A stretch of 64,000 nucleotides of DNA from Heterorhizobium halophytocola (GTDB lineage: Bacteria > Pseudomonadota > Alphaproteobacteria > Rhizobiales > Rhizobiaceae): assembly GCF_017873095.1 (NCBI RefSeq), contig NZ_JAGGJU010000006.1:124001-188000 (forward strand), read 5' to 3'. Made by a program: the position numbers and the translations under genes. Within the stretch, counting starts at the first letter, position 1; every line of letters begins with the position of its first letter. Below the pieces are notes generated by a model that made no database searches, was not told the origin of the DNA, and saw nothing but the letters and a program-made list of their open reading frames with translations. Shown one piece after another: positions 53,220-62,990 of the stretch.

Positions 53220-53246
53220 GGAGGGCCGACGCGGTGCCGGCCCTCC
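53220..53246 (-). terminator. Hairpin after gcvP
   Basis: GGAGGGCCG and CGGCCCTCC form a 9-bp perfect stem just after the gcvP stop. There is no T tract on the minus strand, so it may only partly end transcription or protect the 3' end of the message. Confidence 0.5.
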
Positions 53247-53251
53247 ATCAA

Positions 53252-56116
53252 TCATTCTGCCGCTTCCGCATAGGCTTCCATCGGCGGGCAGGTGCAGATG
53301 AGATTCCGGTCGCCATAGACATTGTCGACACGGTTGACCGGCGACCAGTATTTGTCCACCCGGAAGGCGCCGGGCGGGAAGCAGGCAGTCTCCCGGCTGT
53401 AGGGCCGGGTCCATTCGCCGACCAGGTCCTCCACCGTGTGGGGGGCGTTCTTCAGCGGGTTGTTGTCCCGGTCCATCCGGCCGTCCTCGATGGCGCGGGC
53501 CTCCTCGCGGATTGCCAGCATCGCCTCGCAGAAGCGGTCGATCTCGGCCTTCGTCTCCGATTCGGTCGGCTCGACCATCAGCGTGCCGGCGACCGGCCAG
53601 CTCATCGTCGGTGCGTGGAAGCCGCAGTCGACAAGGCGCTTGGCGATGTCGTCGACGGTGACGCCGACCGAGGCGTTGAGCAGGCGGGTGTCGACGATGC
53701 ATTCATGCGCAACGCGACCGGCCGCCGACTTGTAGAGCACGTCATAGGCGCCCTTCAGCCGGGCTGCGATATAATTGGCATTGAGGATCGCCACCTTGGT
53801 TGCCTGCGTCAGGCCTTCCCCGCCCATCATCAGGCAGTACGACCAGGAGATCGGCAGGATCGACGGCGACCCGTAAGGGGCGGCCGACACGGCACCGGCG
53901 CGACCGTCGGTCGCCACATGGCCCGGCAGATGCCCGGCCAGATGCTGCTTGACCCCGATCGGCCCCATGCCCGGCCCGCCGCCGCCATGCGGAATGCAGA
54001 AGGTCTTGTGCAGGTTGAGATGGGAGACGTCGGAGCCAATATCGCCCGGCCGCGACAGGCCGACCATGGCATTCATGTTGGCGCCGTCGAGATAGACCTG
54101 GCCGCCATGGGCATGGGTGATGTCGCAGATCTCGCGCACCGTTTCCTCGAACACGCCATGCGTCGAGGGATAGGTGATCATGCAGCAGGAGAGATTGTCA
54201 GCGTGCTTCTCGGCCTTCTCGCGGAAGTCGTCGAGATCGACGTCGCCATTCTCCTTGGCCTTTACCGGCACCACCGTCATCCCGACCATCTGGGCCGAGG
54301 CCGGGTTGGTGCCATGCGCCGAGGTCGGGATCAGGCAGACCGTGCGATGCGTGTCGCCATTGGCAAGGTGGTAGTTGCGGATCGTCAAAAGGCCCGCATA
54401 TTCCCCCTGCGCGCCGGAATTCGGCTGCATCGAGATCGCGTCATAGCCAGTGACGGCACAGAGCTTTTCCGAGAGATCGTCGATCATCTCCTTGTAACCG
54501 AGCGTCTGGTCGGCCGGCGCGAACGGATGGATCTCGGCAAATTCCGGCCAGGTGATCGGCAGCATTTCCGCGGTGGCGTTCAGCTTCATCGTGCAGGAGC
54601 CGAGCGGAATCATCGCCCGGTCGAGTGCCAGGTCGCGATCCGACAGCCGCCGGATATAGCGGGTCATCTCGCTTTCGGCGCGGTTCATGTGGAAGATCGG
54701 ATGGGTCAGATACGGGCTCTGGCGCATCAGGGTCTTCGGCAGGCGATAGTCGGCCGAAAAATCCGAGACGGCGAAAGTGCCGCCAAACGCGCGCCACACG
54801 CCCTCGAGCGTCGCCGGTCGGGTGCGCTCGTCCAGCGAAATGCCGATCTTCGTGGCGCCCACCTTGCGCAGATTGACGCCTTCGGCGACGGCGGCGCGCA
54901 GGATCAGGCCCTGCATGTGGCCGACCTCGACGGTGATGGTGTCGAAGAAGGTCTCCGGTTCGATGGTATAGCCGAGCTTTTCCAGTCCCTTGGCCATCAG
55001 CACGGCCTTGCGGTGCACCTGCTGGGCAATCGCCTTCAGCCCGTCGGGACCATGGAAGACGGCATACATCGAGGCCATGACGGCGAGCAGCACCTGCGCG
55101 GTGCAGATGTTCGACGTCGCCTTTTCCCGGCGGATATGCTGCTCGCGGGTCTGCAGGCTGAGGCGATAGGCGCGGTTGCCGCGCGCATCGACCGAGACGC
55201 CGACGAGACGGCCGGGCATGGAGCGCTTGATCGCGTCCTTGACCGCCATATAGGCCGCATGCGGACCACCATAGCCGACCGGCACGCCGAAGCGTTGGGT
55301 GGTGCCGATGGCAATGTCGGCGCCCATTTCGCCGGGCGATTTCAGCAGCAGCAGCGCCATGATGTCGGCGGCGACCGCAGCCAGTGCGCCGGTCTGGTGC
55401 AGCCTTGCGATCAGGCCTGAGAAATCGTGGACATGGCCGTGCGTGCCCGGATACTGGAAGATCGCGCCGAACACCTCGGTCGGATCGAGATCGGTGAAGG
55501 GGTCGCCGACGATGACGGTCCAGCCGAGCGGCGCGGCCCGCGTCTCGATCACGGCAATGGTCTGCGGATGGCAGTCCTTGTCGACGAAGAAGGCGGTCGC
55601 CTTGTTCTTGGCGCTGCGCTGGCAGAGCGCCATGGCCTCGGCAGCCGCCGTCGCCTCATCGAGCAGCGAGGCATTGGCGACGTCGAGACCGGTCAGGTCG
55701 GTGACCATCGTCTGGTAATTCAGCAGGGCTTCGAGGCGCCCTTGCGAAATCTCCGGCTGGTAGGGCGTATAGGCCGTGTACCAGGCGGGGTTTTCCAGAA
55801 TGTTGCGCTGGATCACAGGCGGCGTGATCGTACCGTAATAGCCTTGGCCGATCAGCGAAACGAGCGCCTTGTTCTTGTTGGCTGTCTCGCGCAGCTTGTC
55901 CAGCGCCTCGCGCTCGGTCATCGCAGCCCCCCAGGTGAGGGGTACGGCCTGGCGGATCGACGGCGGCAGCGTCGCATCGATCAGGCCGTCCAGGCTATCG
56001 TAGCCGATGACCTTCAGCATCTCGGTCATCTCGGCCGGCGAGGGGCCGATATGGCGACGATTGGCAAAGTCGTAAGGATCGTAGTCGGTGAAGGAAAATT
56101 CGACAGGCGTGGTCAT
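53252..56116 (-). CDS. gcvP: Glycine dehydrogenase (decarboxylating), P protein
   Basis: The PLP subunit of the glycine cleavage system, which decarboxylates glycine and hands the aminomethyl group to GcvH. It has 954 residues, the long single-chain form. The PLP lysine is in [18 protein letters not shown], near residue 700. The N-terminus ([19 protein letters not shown]) is also standard. The start ATG overlaps the gcvH stop in ATGA. A glycine riboswitch upstream of gcvT controls the whole unit. Confidence 0.97.
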   Translation of the reverse strand: MTTPVEFSFTDYDPYDFANRRHIGPSPAEMTEMLKVIGYDSLDGLIDATLPPSIRQAVPLTWGAAMTEREALDKLRETANKNKALVSLIGQGYYGTITPPVIQRNILENPAWYTAYTPYQPEISQGRLEALLNYQTMVTDLTGLDVANASLLDEATAAAEAMALCQRSAKNKATAFFVDKDCHPQTIAVIETRAAPLGWTVIVGDPFTDLDPTEVFGAIFQYPGTHGHVHDFSGLIARLHQTGALAAVAADIMALLLLKSPGEMGADIAIGTTQRFGVPVGYGGPHAAYMAVKDAIKRSMPGRLVGVSVDARGNRAYRLSLQTREQHIRREKATSNICTAQVLLAVMASMYAVFHGPDGLKAIAQQVHRKAVLMAKGLEKLGYTIEPETFFDTITVEVGHMQGLILRAAVAEGVNLRKVGATKIGISLDERTRPATLEGVWRAFGGTFAVSDFSADYRLPKTLMRQSPYLTHPIFHMNRAESEMTRYIRRLSDRDLALDRAMIPLGSCTMKLNATAEMLPITWPEFAEIHPFAPADQTLGYKEMIDDLSEKLCAVTGYDAISMQPNSGAQGEYAGLLTIRNYHLANGDTHRTVCLIPTSAHGTNPASAQMVGMTVVPVKAKENGDVDLDDFREKAEKHADNLSCCMITYPSTHGVFEETVREICDITHAHGGQVYLDGANMNAMVGLSRPGDIGSDVSHLNLHKTFCIPHGGGGPGMGPIGVKQHLAGHLPGHVATDGRAGAVSAAPYGSPSILPISWSYCLMMGGEGLTQATKVAILNANYIAARLKGAYDVLYKSAAGRVAHECIVDTRLLNASVGVTVDDIAKRLVDCGFHAPTMSWPVAGTLMVEPTESETKAEIDRFCEAMLAIREEARAIEDGRMDRDNNPLKNAPHTVEDLVGEWTRPYSRETACFPPGAFRVDKYWSPVNRVDNVYGDRNLICTCPPMEAYAEAAE

Positions 56117-56475
56117 GCAATCAGCTCTTTGTAGGCGGCTTCGTCGAGCAGGGCGTCGGCGTCGGCAACGTTTTTCAGCTTCAGCTTGAAGAACCAGGCA
56201 GCACCTTCCGGATCGGAATTGACCAGCGACGGATCATCGACGATCGCCTGGTTGACTTCGACGATCTCGCCGTCGAGCGGGCAGAAGACATCCGAGGCCG
56301 CCTTGACGCTCTCGACGGTCGCCGCATCGCCGTCCTTGTCGAATTCGGCACCGACGTCCGGCAGCTCGACAAAGACGAGATCGCCCAGCTGTTCGGCGGC
56401 ATGCGCCGTGATCCCGACGGTCGCGACATCGCCCTCGATTTTCAACCATTCATGTTCAGCGGTGAATTTCAGCAT
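56113..56475 (-). CDS. gcvH: Glycine cleavage system H protein
   Basis: The lipoylated shuttle of the glycine cleavage system, 120 residues. The lipoyl-lysine is Lys58 in [37 protein letters not shown] and [10 protein letters not shown] are other family blocks. The ORF could be opened far upstream, but ATG 56475 is the family start. It overlaps gcvP by 4 bases. Confidence 0.97.
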   Translation of the reverse strand: MLKFTAEHEWLKIEGDVATVGITAHAAEQLGDLVFVELPDVGAEFDKDGDAATVESVKAASDVFCPLDGEIVEVNQAIVDDPSLVNSDPEGAAWFFKLKLKNVADADALLDEAAYKELIA

Positions 56476-56543
56476 GGGAAGGTCCTCTTGAGGAATGGGA
56501 ACGGAGTTTGAAGTGGTACAGGCGCGGCATGGCCCATCATGGC

Positions 56544-57683
56544 TTATCGCTTGTAGGTCGGCGTGATGAAGGGCAGGGCGGCGACGGTCACCGGCAGATA
56601 TTTGCCGCGCACTTCGGCAAAGACCTGCGTACCCGGTTCGGCCATGTCGCGCGGGACATAGCCCATGGCGACCGGATGCTCGACGCGCGGACCGAAGCCG
56701 CCGGATGTCACATGGCCGATCTCGCGGACACCTTGCGCATCGCCGTAGAGTTTCGCCGGCGCGCGGACCGGTGCCTTGCCCTCCGGCTTCAGGCCGACGC
56801 GCAGCCGATCCGGACCATCGGCAAGCTCGCCGAGAATACGCTCGGCGCCCGGGAACCCGCCTTCGCGCGCGCCACCGGCACGGCGTGCCTTCTGGATCGC
56901 CCATTGCAGCGCAGCCTCGATCGGCGAGGTCGTCGTGTCGATGTCATTGCCGTAGAGGCAGAGGCCGGCCTCGAGCCGCAGCGAATCGCGGGCGCCAAGG
57001 CCGATCGGCTGGCAATCCGGATGATCGAGCAGGATCTTCGCCAGTGTCTCGGCCTTGTCCGCCGGCACCGAAATCTCGAAACCGTCCTCGCCGGAATAGC
57101 CCGAGCGCGAGACGATGACCGGGATATCGTGGAGTTCGACTTCGCGCACATCCATGAACTTCATGCCCGACAGGCCGGCCCAAAGTTCGGCCAGAACCGC
57201 CTGAGCCTGCGGTCCCTGCAGTGCCATCAGCGCCCGGTCGTCCAGCAATTCGACCGTGCAGGTGTCGGAGAGATGCGCCTGCATATGGGCAAGATCGGCG
57301 TCCTTGCAGGCAGCGTTGACGACGACGAAGAGATGATCGCCCATATTGGTGATCATCAGATCGTCGAGAATGCCGCCGGCCGCGTCGGTGAAGAAGCCGT
57401 AGCGCTGGCGACCCTTGGTCAGTCCGACGAGATCGACAGGCACCAAAGCTTCAAGTGCGCGGGCCGCATCTTCATACAGGCCGGTTTTCGCCTTCACGAG
57501 CACCTGGCCCATATGGGAGACGTCGAACAGGCCGCTGTGCTGGCGAGTGTAGACGTGTTCCTTGAGCACGCCGGCCGGATATTGCACCGGCATCTCGTAG
57601 CCGGCGAACGGCACCATGCGGGCGCCGAGTGCGACATGCAGATCGTAAAGGGGTGTTCTCTTCAGTCGGGCGGTATCGTCCAA
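56544..57683 (-). CDS. gcvT: Glycine cleavage system T protein (aminomethyltransferase)
   Basis: The tetrahydrofolate-dependent subunit, 379 residues. Its start is a TTG at 57683 giving [35 protein letters not shown], the usual rhizobial N-terminus. GGAGG lies 6 bases upstream. The folate site block SHMGQVLV and the late [14 protein letters not shown] also match. It is the first gene of gcvT-gcvH-gcvP and lies 78 bases downstream of the glycine riboswitch. Confidence 0.95.
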   Translation of the reverse strand: MDDTARLKRTPLYDLHVALGARMVPFAGYEMPVQYPAGVLKEHVYTRQHSGLFDVSHMGQVLVKAKTGLYEDAARALEALVPVDLVGLTKGRQRYGFFTDAAGGILDDLMITNMGDHLFVVVNAACKDADLAHMQAHLSDTCTVELLDDRALMALQGPQAQAVLAELWAGLSGMKFMDVREVELHDIPVIVSRSGYSGEDGFEISVPADKAETLAKILLDHPDCQPIGLGARDSLRLEAGLCLYGNDIDTTTSPIEAALQWAIQKARRAGGAREGGFPGAERILGELADGPDRLRVGLKPEGKAPVRAPAKLYGDAQGVREIGHVTSGGFGPRVEHPVAMGYVPRDMAEPGTQVFAEVRGKYLPVTVAALPFITPTYKR

Positions 57684-57761
57684 CGGAGCCTCCGGGTCAT
57701 GGCGCGCACAAGGCTGCGCCGGCTTCAAACTTTGGCGCCTGACGCGCCGCACGATTCAAAG

Positions 57762-57925
57762 CCCCCTCTGTCCTTGCGCCTGAGATTGTTATCCCTTCGG
57801 CGTGTTCCGGCCCAATGAACCGGAACCTCTCTCCAGAGTTCCTTTCGGCACCTTGTGGTCCATTTGCCTGAGAGTTTCCGGGGCGGTTGCTCCTTCGGCA
57901 CCGGATCGAACCGGTTTCTCCCAAC
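57762..57925 (-). promoter_or_regulatory. Tandem glycine riboswitch upstream of gcvT
   Basis: On the minus strand two glycine aptamers follow one another. The first starts GGGAGAAACC and has TGCCGAAGGAGCAA and ACTCTCAGGCAAA; the second has CTCTGGAGAG, CGCCGAAGGGATAACAA and ATCTCAGGCGCAA. GCCGAAGG and CTCAGGC pairs are the hallmark of the glycine motif. Such tandem switches turn on gcv genes when glycine is high. No clear terminator follows, so control of translation of the TTG-start gcvT is likely. Confidence 0.93.
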
Positions 57926-58013
57926 AAGGTCGGCTGCCATTATCGGTGCGCGCGGACGCTTGGCAAGAGCCAAACGTCGTTATCGGCCAAATTTTTGTCG
58001 CGCCGACGTCCGG

Positions 58014-58202
58014 TCAGTCCTTTTTCTTCTTTGCCGGCAGGCCCTTGCGCTTGGTTTCGGCGAAGTCTTCGAGCTGCTTTTCGCTCATGGATTCGACCAT
58101 CTCCTTGGACGCACCCTTCAGCTTGGATTTCGGCGTTTCGCCGCGCTTGGCCGACAGGGCGGCGCCGGCGGCTTTCTGCTGGGCTTTCGATGTGGCGGGC
58201 AT
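58014..58202 (-). CDS. DUF3008 family small protein
   Basis: A 62-residue charged protein: MPATSKAQQKAAGAALSAKRGE, then SKLKGASKEMVESMSEKQLEDFAETKRKGLPAKKKKD. The pattern matches DUF3008, a small alphaproteobacterial family without known function that is mostly helical. GGAGG lies upstream of ATG 58202. It is divergent from the MarR gene. Confidence 0.85.
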   Translation of the reverse strand: MPATSKAQQKAAGAALSAKRGETPKSKLKGASKEMVESMSEKQLEDFAETKRKGLPAKKKKD

Positions 58203-58326
58203 GTTTTCATCCTCCTTTTGTCTTCCGGTTTTCTCAAAAATCGCCAGCTGCTGCGAAGTTCCACCCGAGCCCCGGCTATCGACGCTCGGCGCCGCTTCCG
58301 TTAGGGATGGCAGCAGGATGAAGCGC

Positions 58327-58791
58327 ATGCGGGAAAGGCCGAAAGAGATGGAAAAGAGCGCGCCGGGCCGGATCGATGCAGAGGTGATCGGGCTTGCCGA
58401 AGATCTGCGCCGGGTGGTCGGCGACTTCGTGCGCAAGGTCCGAAGCGATGCCGACACGCCGACCTCCGCGCAGATCGATACCCTCGGCTATCTGGATCGC
58501 AACGGGCCCATGACCGTCGCCGATCTGGCGCGTCTGCGCAATGTCCGGCACCAGAGCATGCGGCTGGTCATCGCCCAGTTGGAGACCGAGGCCCTGGTCG
58601 AGCGGGCCGACAACCCGCAGGACCAGCGCAGCCGCCTCGTGGTCATCGCGCCGCGGGGCCGGGAAGCGCTGGCCACAGGGCGGCAGGCGCGCTCCCGGTG
58701 GATCTCCGCCGCCATCGCGGACCGGCTGTCGGCGGCGGAACAGGCCGAGCTGCGCCGCGCGATCAAATTACTGGAAGCACTGCTGGCCTGA
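58327..58791 (+). CDS. MarR family transcriptional regulator
   Basis: A 154-residue winged-helix protein. The DNA-binding region is IDTLGYLDRNGPMTVADLARLRNVRHQSMRLVIAQLETEALVERADNPQDQRSRLVVIAPRGREAL, the typical MarR helix-turn-helix and wing. The start is uncertain among ATG 58318, 58327 and 58348; I use 58327 because AGG is 10 bases upstream. Its nearest inverted-repeat candidate is 59277-59291, before the SnoaL gene, which would be a natural target. Confidence 0.88.
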   Translation: MRERPKEMEKSAPGRIDAEVIGLAEDLRRVVGDFVRKVRSDADTPTSAQIDTLGYLDRNGPMTVADLARLRNVRHQSMRLVIAQLETEALVERADNPQDQRSRLVVIAPRGREALATGRQARSRWISAAIADRLSAAEQAELRRAIKLLEALLA

Positions 58792-58805
58792 CGTCCGCAT
58801 CAGTG

Positions 58806-59219
58806 TCAGCGGGCGGCAAGCGCCTGCAGCAGGCTCGGCAGGGTGTTGATGCCCCAGTGCTCGACATAGCGGCCGTCTGTCACCCGCACGATGTCGATCA
58901 CCTCGATCCGCACCGGCCTGCCCGTAGCGGGGATGCCGAGCAGGGGGCCAGTGTGCGTGCCGCTGATCGTCTTTCGTGTCGTGACCTTGTCGCCCTCGAG
59001 CATCTGGTCGTGGATCTCGACCGTCAGGCCGCCAATGGCCGGGCGCAGAACCGCCTCGAAGGTGTTCCACATGCCCTCCGCGCCGGTCGGAGCGCCGGGC
59101 GGTGCTGCGTGGTTGATGAAATCGGTGGCCATCAGGGCCTCGAACGCCGCCCTGTCGCCCCCTTCGATGACCTCTTTGTTGAAACGTCTGACGATGGACT
59201 TGGGATCATTGCTGTTCAT
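58806..59219 (-). CDS. SnoaL-like ester cyclase family protein
   Basis: A 137-residue alpha+beta barrel protein. The SnoaL-like pattern is visible: VRRFNKEVIEGGDRAAFEALMATDFINHAAPPGAPTGAEGMWNTFEAVLRPAIGGLTVEIHDQMLEGDKVTTRKTISGTHTG. The substrate is unknown; many such proteins are uncharacterised isomerases or cyclases. It converges with the MarR gene and lies under a palindromic operator candidate. That suggests MarR-controlled stress or chemical response. Confidence 0.85.
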   Translation of the reverse strand: MNSNDPKSIVRRFNKEVIEGGDRAAFEALMATDFINHAAPPGAPTGAEGMWNTFEAVLRPAIGGLTVEIHDQMLEGDKVTTRKTISGTHTGPLLGIPATGRPVRIEVIDIVRVTDGRYVEHWGINTLPSLLQALAAR

Positions 59220-59276
59220 GTCGTGGTCTACTCCATTCCGTCTGCGGCCGGGCTGTGCCGACACTCGAAGATATTG

Positions 59277-59291
59277 TACAGGTAGACTGTA
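59277..59291. promoter_or_regulatory. Palindrome TACAG-N5-CTGTA before the SnoaL gene
   Basis: TACAG at 59277-59281 and CTGTA at 59287-59291 are perfect inverse arms with five bases between. The site is about 60 bases before the SnoaL start, in an AT-rich stretch that could hold its promoter (TACAAT on the minus strand). The geometry fits a MarR/TetR-type dimer; the regulator is not known. Confidence 0.5.
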
Positions 59292-59423
59292 TATATGCGC
59301 CAATAGACGCGGCGGCAAGCGGCTGCGTTTCGGGTTGCCTGCTGCGCAATGCCGCAAGGCGGGGCGGATTGCTTTTTCCCGGCAATCCGCTTAGTCCATG
59401 ACCCGAGGGGTGATGGGGACGTC

Positions 59424-59798
59424 ATGGCGAACGGACTGAACGATTGGAAAGCCTGGCTGCGCCTCGTCTGCGCCGTCGCCTTGCTGTCGCTCGGGTTCGC
59501 CCACAGGCCGCCGCAGCTGCTGGCCGCGATCATCGAGACGGCCTCTCTTCAGCTTCCCGACGGCTCCTATGCCGATCTCTGCCTCGGCGAGAAGGGCACC
59601 CATATTCCCGGTGTGCCGGCGGGCGCCTGCGAAGCCTGCATGCTGGGCGGCCAGACCTGTCTGCCGGCGCCTGCCGACGACGGGTTCCTCATCCGCCACT
59701 TCGTCGCGCTGGCCAATCCTCTGGTTTCCGAGGCCGTCGCCGACAATGCAACGGCCATCGGCCAGCCGCGTTCGCGCGGACCACCAAGCCTCTCCTGA
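59424..59798 (+). CDS. Small exported protein of DUF2946-like type
   Basis: A 124-residue protein with a hydrophobic N-terminal segment (LRLVCAVALLSLGFAH) that may be a signal peptide or membrane anchor. The mature part has cysteines in ADLCLGEKG, ACEACMLGGQTCLP, resembling the cysteine pattern of DUF2946 proteins found beside copper genes. It is 105 bases before the YcnI-PCuAC fusion. Copper handling is inference from this context. Confidence 0.6.
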   Translation: MANGLNDWKAWLRLVCAVALLSLGFAHRPPQLLAAIIETASLQLPDGSYADLCLGEKGTHIPGVPAGACEACMLGGQTCLPAPADDGFLIRHFVALANPLVSEAVADNATAIGQPRSRGPPSLS

Positions 59799-59903
59799 TC
59801 CAGTCCTCATCTGAAGATCATTGGCCTAGTCACGGCCGCCATACGGTCAGCGGCGCCCTCTTGAACAGGAGCGCGCCTGCCTGCCGATCAGGAGAATACC
59901 CAA

Positions 59904-60938
59904 ATGACAACCGCAATCACAATCAGTACCGCAGCACTCGTTGCCTTGTCCGCCGGCTCCGCCTTTGCCCATGTCAGCTTTACCAATGCACCGGTCAAGG
60001 TTGGCGCCTATGTCGCCGCCACCCTGCAGGTGCCGCATGGCTGCGACGGCAAGGTGACGACGGAACTCGACGTCAAACTGCCCGAAGGCTTCATCGCCGC
60101 CAAGCCGATGGTCAAGCCTGGATGGGAGATCGAGATCGTCACGGGCGACTACCAGAAATCCTATGACAGCCACGGCAAGGCCGTCACATCCGGACCGGTC
60201 GAGATACGCTTCAAGAACGGTTCGCTGCCGGACGACTTCTACGACACCTTCACGATTTACGGTCAGGTGGCGGCCGGTACCGGCGGGCTCGCGTTTCCGA
60301 CGGTGCAGATCTGCGGCGCAGATGCCAGGGTCGCCTGGGATCAGGTCGCGCCCGAAGGCACCGATCCCCATGCGCTGAAGAGCCCGGCACCCGTGCTAAA
60401 ACTGGCTGCCGACGATACCATGGATCACGATCATGCCGGCCATGACATGGGCGAGATGCAACACGACATGGGCGCCATGCAAATGGAGGCCATGCCGATG
60501 GATCACGGCGCAGAGGCCGAAAAGGCCGAGGCGGGCTCGACGGACGGCACCGCGACGATCGGCGACCTGACGATCACCGGCGCCTATGTTCGCGCCATGC
60601 TGCCCGGCCAGCCGGTCGGTGGCGGGTTCCTGACGATCGCCAATGCCGGGGCCACCGATGACCGGCTCGTCAGCGTCGCGTCGCCGGATGCGGGCATGGT
60701 CGAGACGCACGACATGGCGATGAACAATGGCGTGATGACGATGCGCAAGCTGAAGGACGGCATTGCGGTTGCGGCCGGCGAGACGGTCTCGCTGTCGCCG
60801 GGCGGCATGCATCTGATGTTCATGCAGGTGAAGACGCCGTTCAGGGAAGGCGGCAGCGTTGCCGTGACCCTGACCTTCGAGAAGGCAGGCGCGGTGACGC
60901 TCGATCTGCCGATCGTTTCCGCGCGTGGCAAGAACTAA
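59904..60938 (+). CDS. YcnI (DUF1775) - PCu(A)C copper chaperone fusion
   Basis: A 344-residue exported protein. A signal peptide ends at AFA22, so the mature protein starts with His23 (HVSF), the N-terminal histidine that binds copper in YcnI proteins. DUF1775 covers about 23-160. A His/Met-rich linker (DHDHAGHDMGEMQHDMGAMQMEAMPMDH) follows, then a PCu(A)C domain whose ligands are visible as His269, Met280, His303 and Met305 (ETHDMAM, MTMRK, GGMHLMF). It thus has up to three copper sites. Such proteins deliver copper to cytochrome oxidase. Confidence 0.92.
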   Translation: MTTAITISTAALVALSAGSAFAHVSFTNAPVKVGAYVAATLQVPHGCDGKVTTELDVKLPEGFIAAKPMVKPGWEIEIVTGDYQKSYDSHGKAVTSGPVEIRFKNGSLPDDFYDTFTIYGQVAAGTGGLAFPTVQICGADARVAWDQVAPEGTDPHALKSPAPVLKLAADDTMDHDHAGHDMGEMQHDMGAMQMEAMPMDHGAEAEKAEAGSTDGTATIGDLTITGAYVRAMLPGQPVGGGFLTIANAGATDDRLVSVASPDAGMVETHDMAMNNGVMTMRKLKDGIAVAAGETVSLSPGGMHLMFMQVKTPFREGGSVAVTLTFEKAGAVTLDLPIVSARGKN

Positions 60939-60967
60939 CGGGCTGACGGCAGCCGGCATCCGAATTG

Positions 60968-60998
60968 ATCGGCAGCATCTCTCCCGGGTGCTGCCGAT
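60968..60998. terminator. Hairpin between convergent genes
   Basis: ATCGGCAGCA and TGCTGCCGAT form a perfect 10-bp stem with an 11-base loop. It lies between the convergent copper-chaperone and 90-residue genes. There is no T tract, so it may be a weak or factor-assisted terminator for both. Confidence 0.55.
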
Positions 60999-61004
60999 GA
61001 GCTG

Positions 61005-61277
61005 CTACTTGCCGTTTTCCTTGTAGGCCTTCAGCGCCTGCTTCAGCGTGGTCTCGTAATTGCGCGGTTGTCCGGTGTCGAGCATGCCCAGGCTGAGCGC
61101 CGATGCCTGGACGGCGGTGATTTCCAGTGTCTCACCGGTGCCGCCGTCGCCGTCCTTGGGGGCGGTGCTGCGCATATTCTCTTCGACATAGGTCTTGCGG
61201 TCGGTGCGTTGGGGCTTGCGCACCGCATCCGAGGCATAGGCGGCCGTGTGGGCCGACACTGTAATTACCTGTGTCAT
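61005..61277 (-). CDS. 90-residue hypothetical protein
   Basis: Not recognised. The protein (MTQVITVSAHTAAYASDAVRKPQRTDRKTYVEENMRSTAPKDGD...) is polar with a central glycine/threonine-rich stretch and ends LKQALKAYKENGK. The frame is open from a GTG nine bases upstream; neither start has a strong ribosome site. It is monocistronic and convergent to the copper-chaperone gene. Confidence 0.5.
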   Translation of the reverse strand: MTQVITVSAHTAAYASDAVRKPQRTDRKTYVEENMRSTAPKDGDGGTGETLEITAVQASALSLGMLDTGQPRNYETTLKQALKAYKENGK

Positions 61278-61520
61278 CGCGTTCACCGTTGGTTATCCCC
61301 TCTTATTCTAGGGACGAGACGTCGATGGACCGTAAAATCAGTCCCTCGCATTTTAATGAATTCGCGCTAATATACCCTGTTTATTGAGGTTTTCCGCTTT
61401 GCGGCCCTGCCCGTAGCTGTGTCAGCTTCAGCCATGCGCGGATGGCCGGTGCTGGATTCTGCGGAGCGAATGTGTAGTTTGCCCCTGCGAAAACCTCGGA
61501 ATATCTGGAGCCTCTACGTC

Positions 61521-61895
61521 ATGCATCTTCTTCTGGTCGCCATCGGCGGCGCGGCCGGCTCGGTCCTTCGCTACCTGGTCGGGATACTGACCCTGCGCAC
61601 GTTCGGCCCGAATTTTCCCTGGGGCACGATCACGGTCAACATAATCGGCTCCTTCGTCATCGGCCTTTTTGCCGAGATGGTCGCACGCCGTTTCAACGCT
61701 TCGCCTGAGCTTCGGGTGCTGCTGGTCACCGGCTTTCTCGGCGGCTTCACCACGTTTTCCGCTTTCTCCTTGGATTTCGTCGCCCTGTTTGAGCGGGGGC
61801 AGGTGGTGGCCGCCGGGGGCTACCTGATCGCCAGCGTCCTGTTGTCGCTGCTGGCGGTTTTTGCCGGCCTCACCCTGGGCCGGATGATGTTCTGA
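61521..61895 (+). CDS. crcB: Fluoride exporter CrcB/Fluc
   Basis: A 124-residue membrane channel that exports fluoride. Signature blocks are IGGAAGSVLRYLVG, TVNIIGSFVIGLF and GFLGGFTTFSAFS, including the Phe and Asn residues of the pore. Four hydrophobic segments are seen. CTGGAG lies 10 bases upstream of ATG 61521. I looked for a fluoride riboswitch in its leader and did not find one. Confidence 0.95.
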   Translation: MHLLLVAIGGAAGSVLRYLVGILTLRTFGPNFPWGTITVNIIGSFVIGLFAEMVARRFNASPELRVLLVTGFLGGFTTFSAFSLDFVALFERGQVVAAGGYLIASVLLSLLAVFAGLTLGRMMF

Positions 61896-61997
61896 GGCCG
61901 AATTCGGCCTTTGCGGTTGTGGGAATGCCCTGAAATGCAGTAAAGCCGGCGCCAAGCAGCGAATTGGCGACGGGATCGCCTGACGGAAAGTAGCGCC

Positions 61998-62990
61998 ATG
62001 GCGGGTATCGAGCACATCACGGTTGAACAGGACGAGAGCGGCATGCGCCTCGACCGCTGGTTCAAGATTCACTATCCCGGTCTCGGATTCGGCGCTTTGC
62101 AGAAGCTGTTGCGTTCCGGCCAGGTGCGCGTCGATGGCGGTCGGGTGAAGACCGATGCGCGGGTGCAGCCGGGACAGACGATCCGCATCCCGCCGATGGA
62201 TGTCGATGCCAAGGCGCCGAAATCCGGCCCGATCGCCTTGAAAGACCTGAAGCATGGGGAAGACGGCGAGTTGCTGTCGCGCATGCTGCTGCATGAGGAC
62301 GACAAGGTCTTCGTTCTGAACAAGCCGGCTGGCCTGGCCGTGCAGGGCGGCTCCGGTTTGACGCGGCATATCGACAAGATGCTGGAGGCCTGGACCAGCA
62401 AGAAGGGCGAGAAGCCGCGCCTGGTGCACCGCCTCGACCGCGATACGTCCGGCGTGCTGGTCGTGGCGCGGACCCGCGGTGCGGCGCAGAAACTGACGGC
62501 GGCGTTCCGTGAGCGCGACACGAAGAAGACCTATTGGGCGCTGGTCAGGGGCGTTCCGCGCAAGCGCGAGGACAAGCTGTCGAACTGGCTTGTGAAGGAA
62601 GAGACCGAGGACGGCGATCGCATGCGCATCGCCCGGCACGGGGAGGAGGGCGCCGATCATGCGATCTCCTACTACCGCGTGTTGGAAACCGCGGCCCAGA
62701 CGATGGCCTGGCTCGAAATGCAGCCCTATACCGGCCGGACGCACCAGTTGCGCATCCATGCGCTGCATCTCGGCCATCCGATCATCGGCGACCCGAAATA
62801 CTATATCGAGGATCACAACTGGGAATTTCCAGGCGGCATCCAGAAGCGGCTGCATCTGCATGCCCGACACATCGACATTCCCCATCCGAACGGAGGACGG
62901 CTGAAGGTCACGGCGCCGCTGCCGCCGCATATGGTACAGAGCTGGAACCTGCTCGGCTTCGATCTGGAAGGCCGGGAGAACGACGACTGA
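61998..62990 (+). CDS. rluC: Ribosomal large subunit pseudouridine synthase RluC-type
   Basis: It isomerises specific uridines in 23S rRNA. It has 330 residues. The N-terminal S4 domain is visible (RLDRWFKIHYPGLGFGALQKLLRSGQVRVDGGRVKTDARVQPGQTI), and the catalytic Asp is in VHRLDRDTSGVLVVART. The YTGRTHQLRIHALHLGHPIIGDPKY block is the family C-terminus. The stop overlaps the next ATG (TGATG). Confidence 0.94.
   Translation: MAGIEHITVEQDESGMRLDRWFKIHYPGLGFGALQKLLRSGQVRVDGGRVKTDARVQPGQTIRIPPMDVDAKAPKSGPIALKDLKHGEDGELLSRMLLHEDDKVFVLNKPAGLAVQGGSGLTRHIDKMLEAWTSKKGEKPRLVHRLDRDTSGVLVVARTRGAAQKLTAAFRERDTKKTYWALVRGVPRKREDKLSNWLVKEETEDGDRMRIARHGEEGADHAISYYRVLETAAQTMAWLEMQPYTGRTHQLRIHALHLGHPIIGDPKYYIEDHNWEFPGGIQKRLHLHARHIDIPHPNGGRLKVTAPLPPHMVQSWNLLGFDLEGRENDD

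Noticed and set aside
53120..55420. 766-codon plus-strand frame across gcvP
   Set aside because: It is fully covered by gcvP, whose product is unmistakable, and its sequence shows only Arg/His/Gly-rich shadow composition.
61287..61520. Possible fluoride riboswitch before crcB
   Set aside because: I could not find the conserved GGNGATGG and CTGAT elements in the leader in a plausible arrangement.
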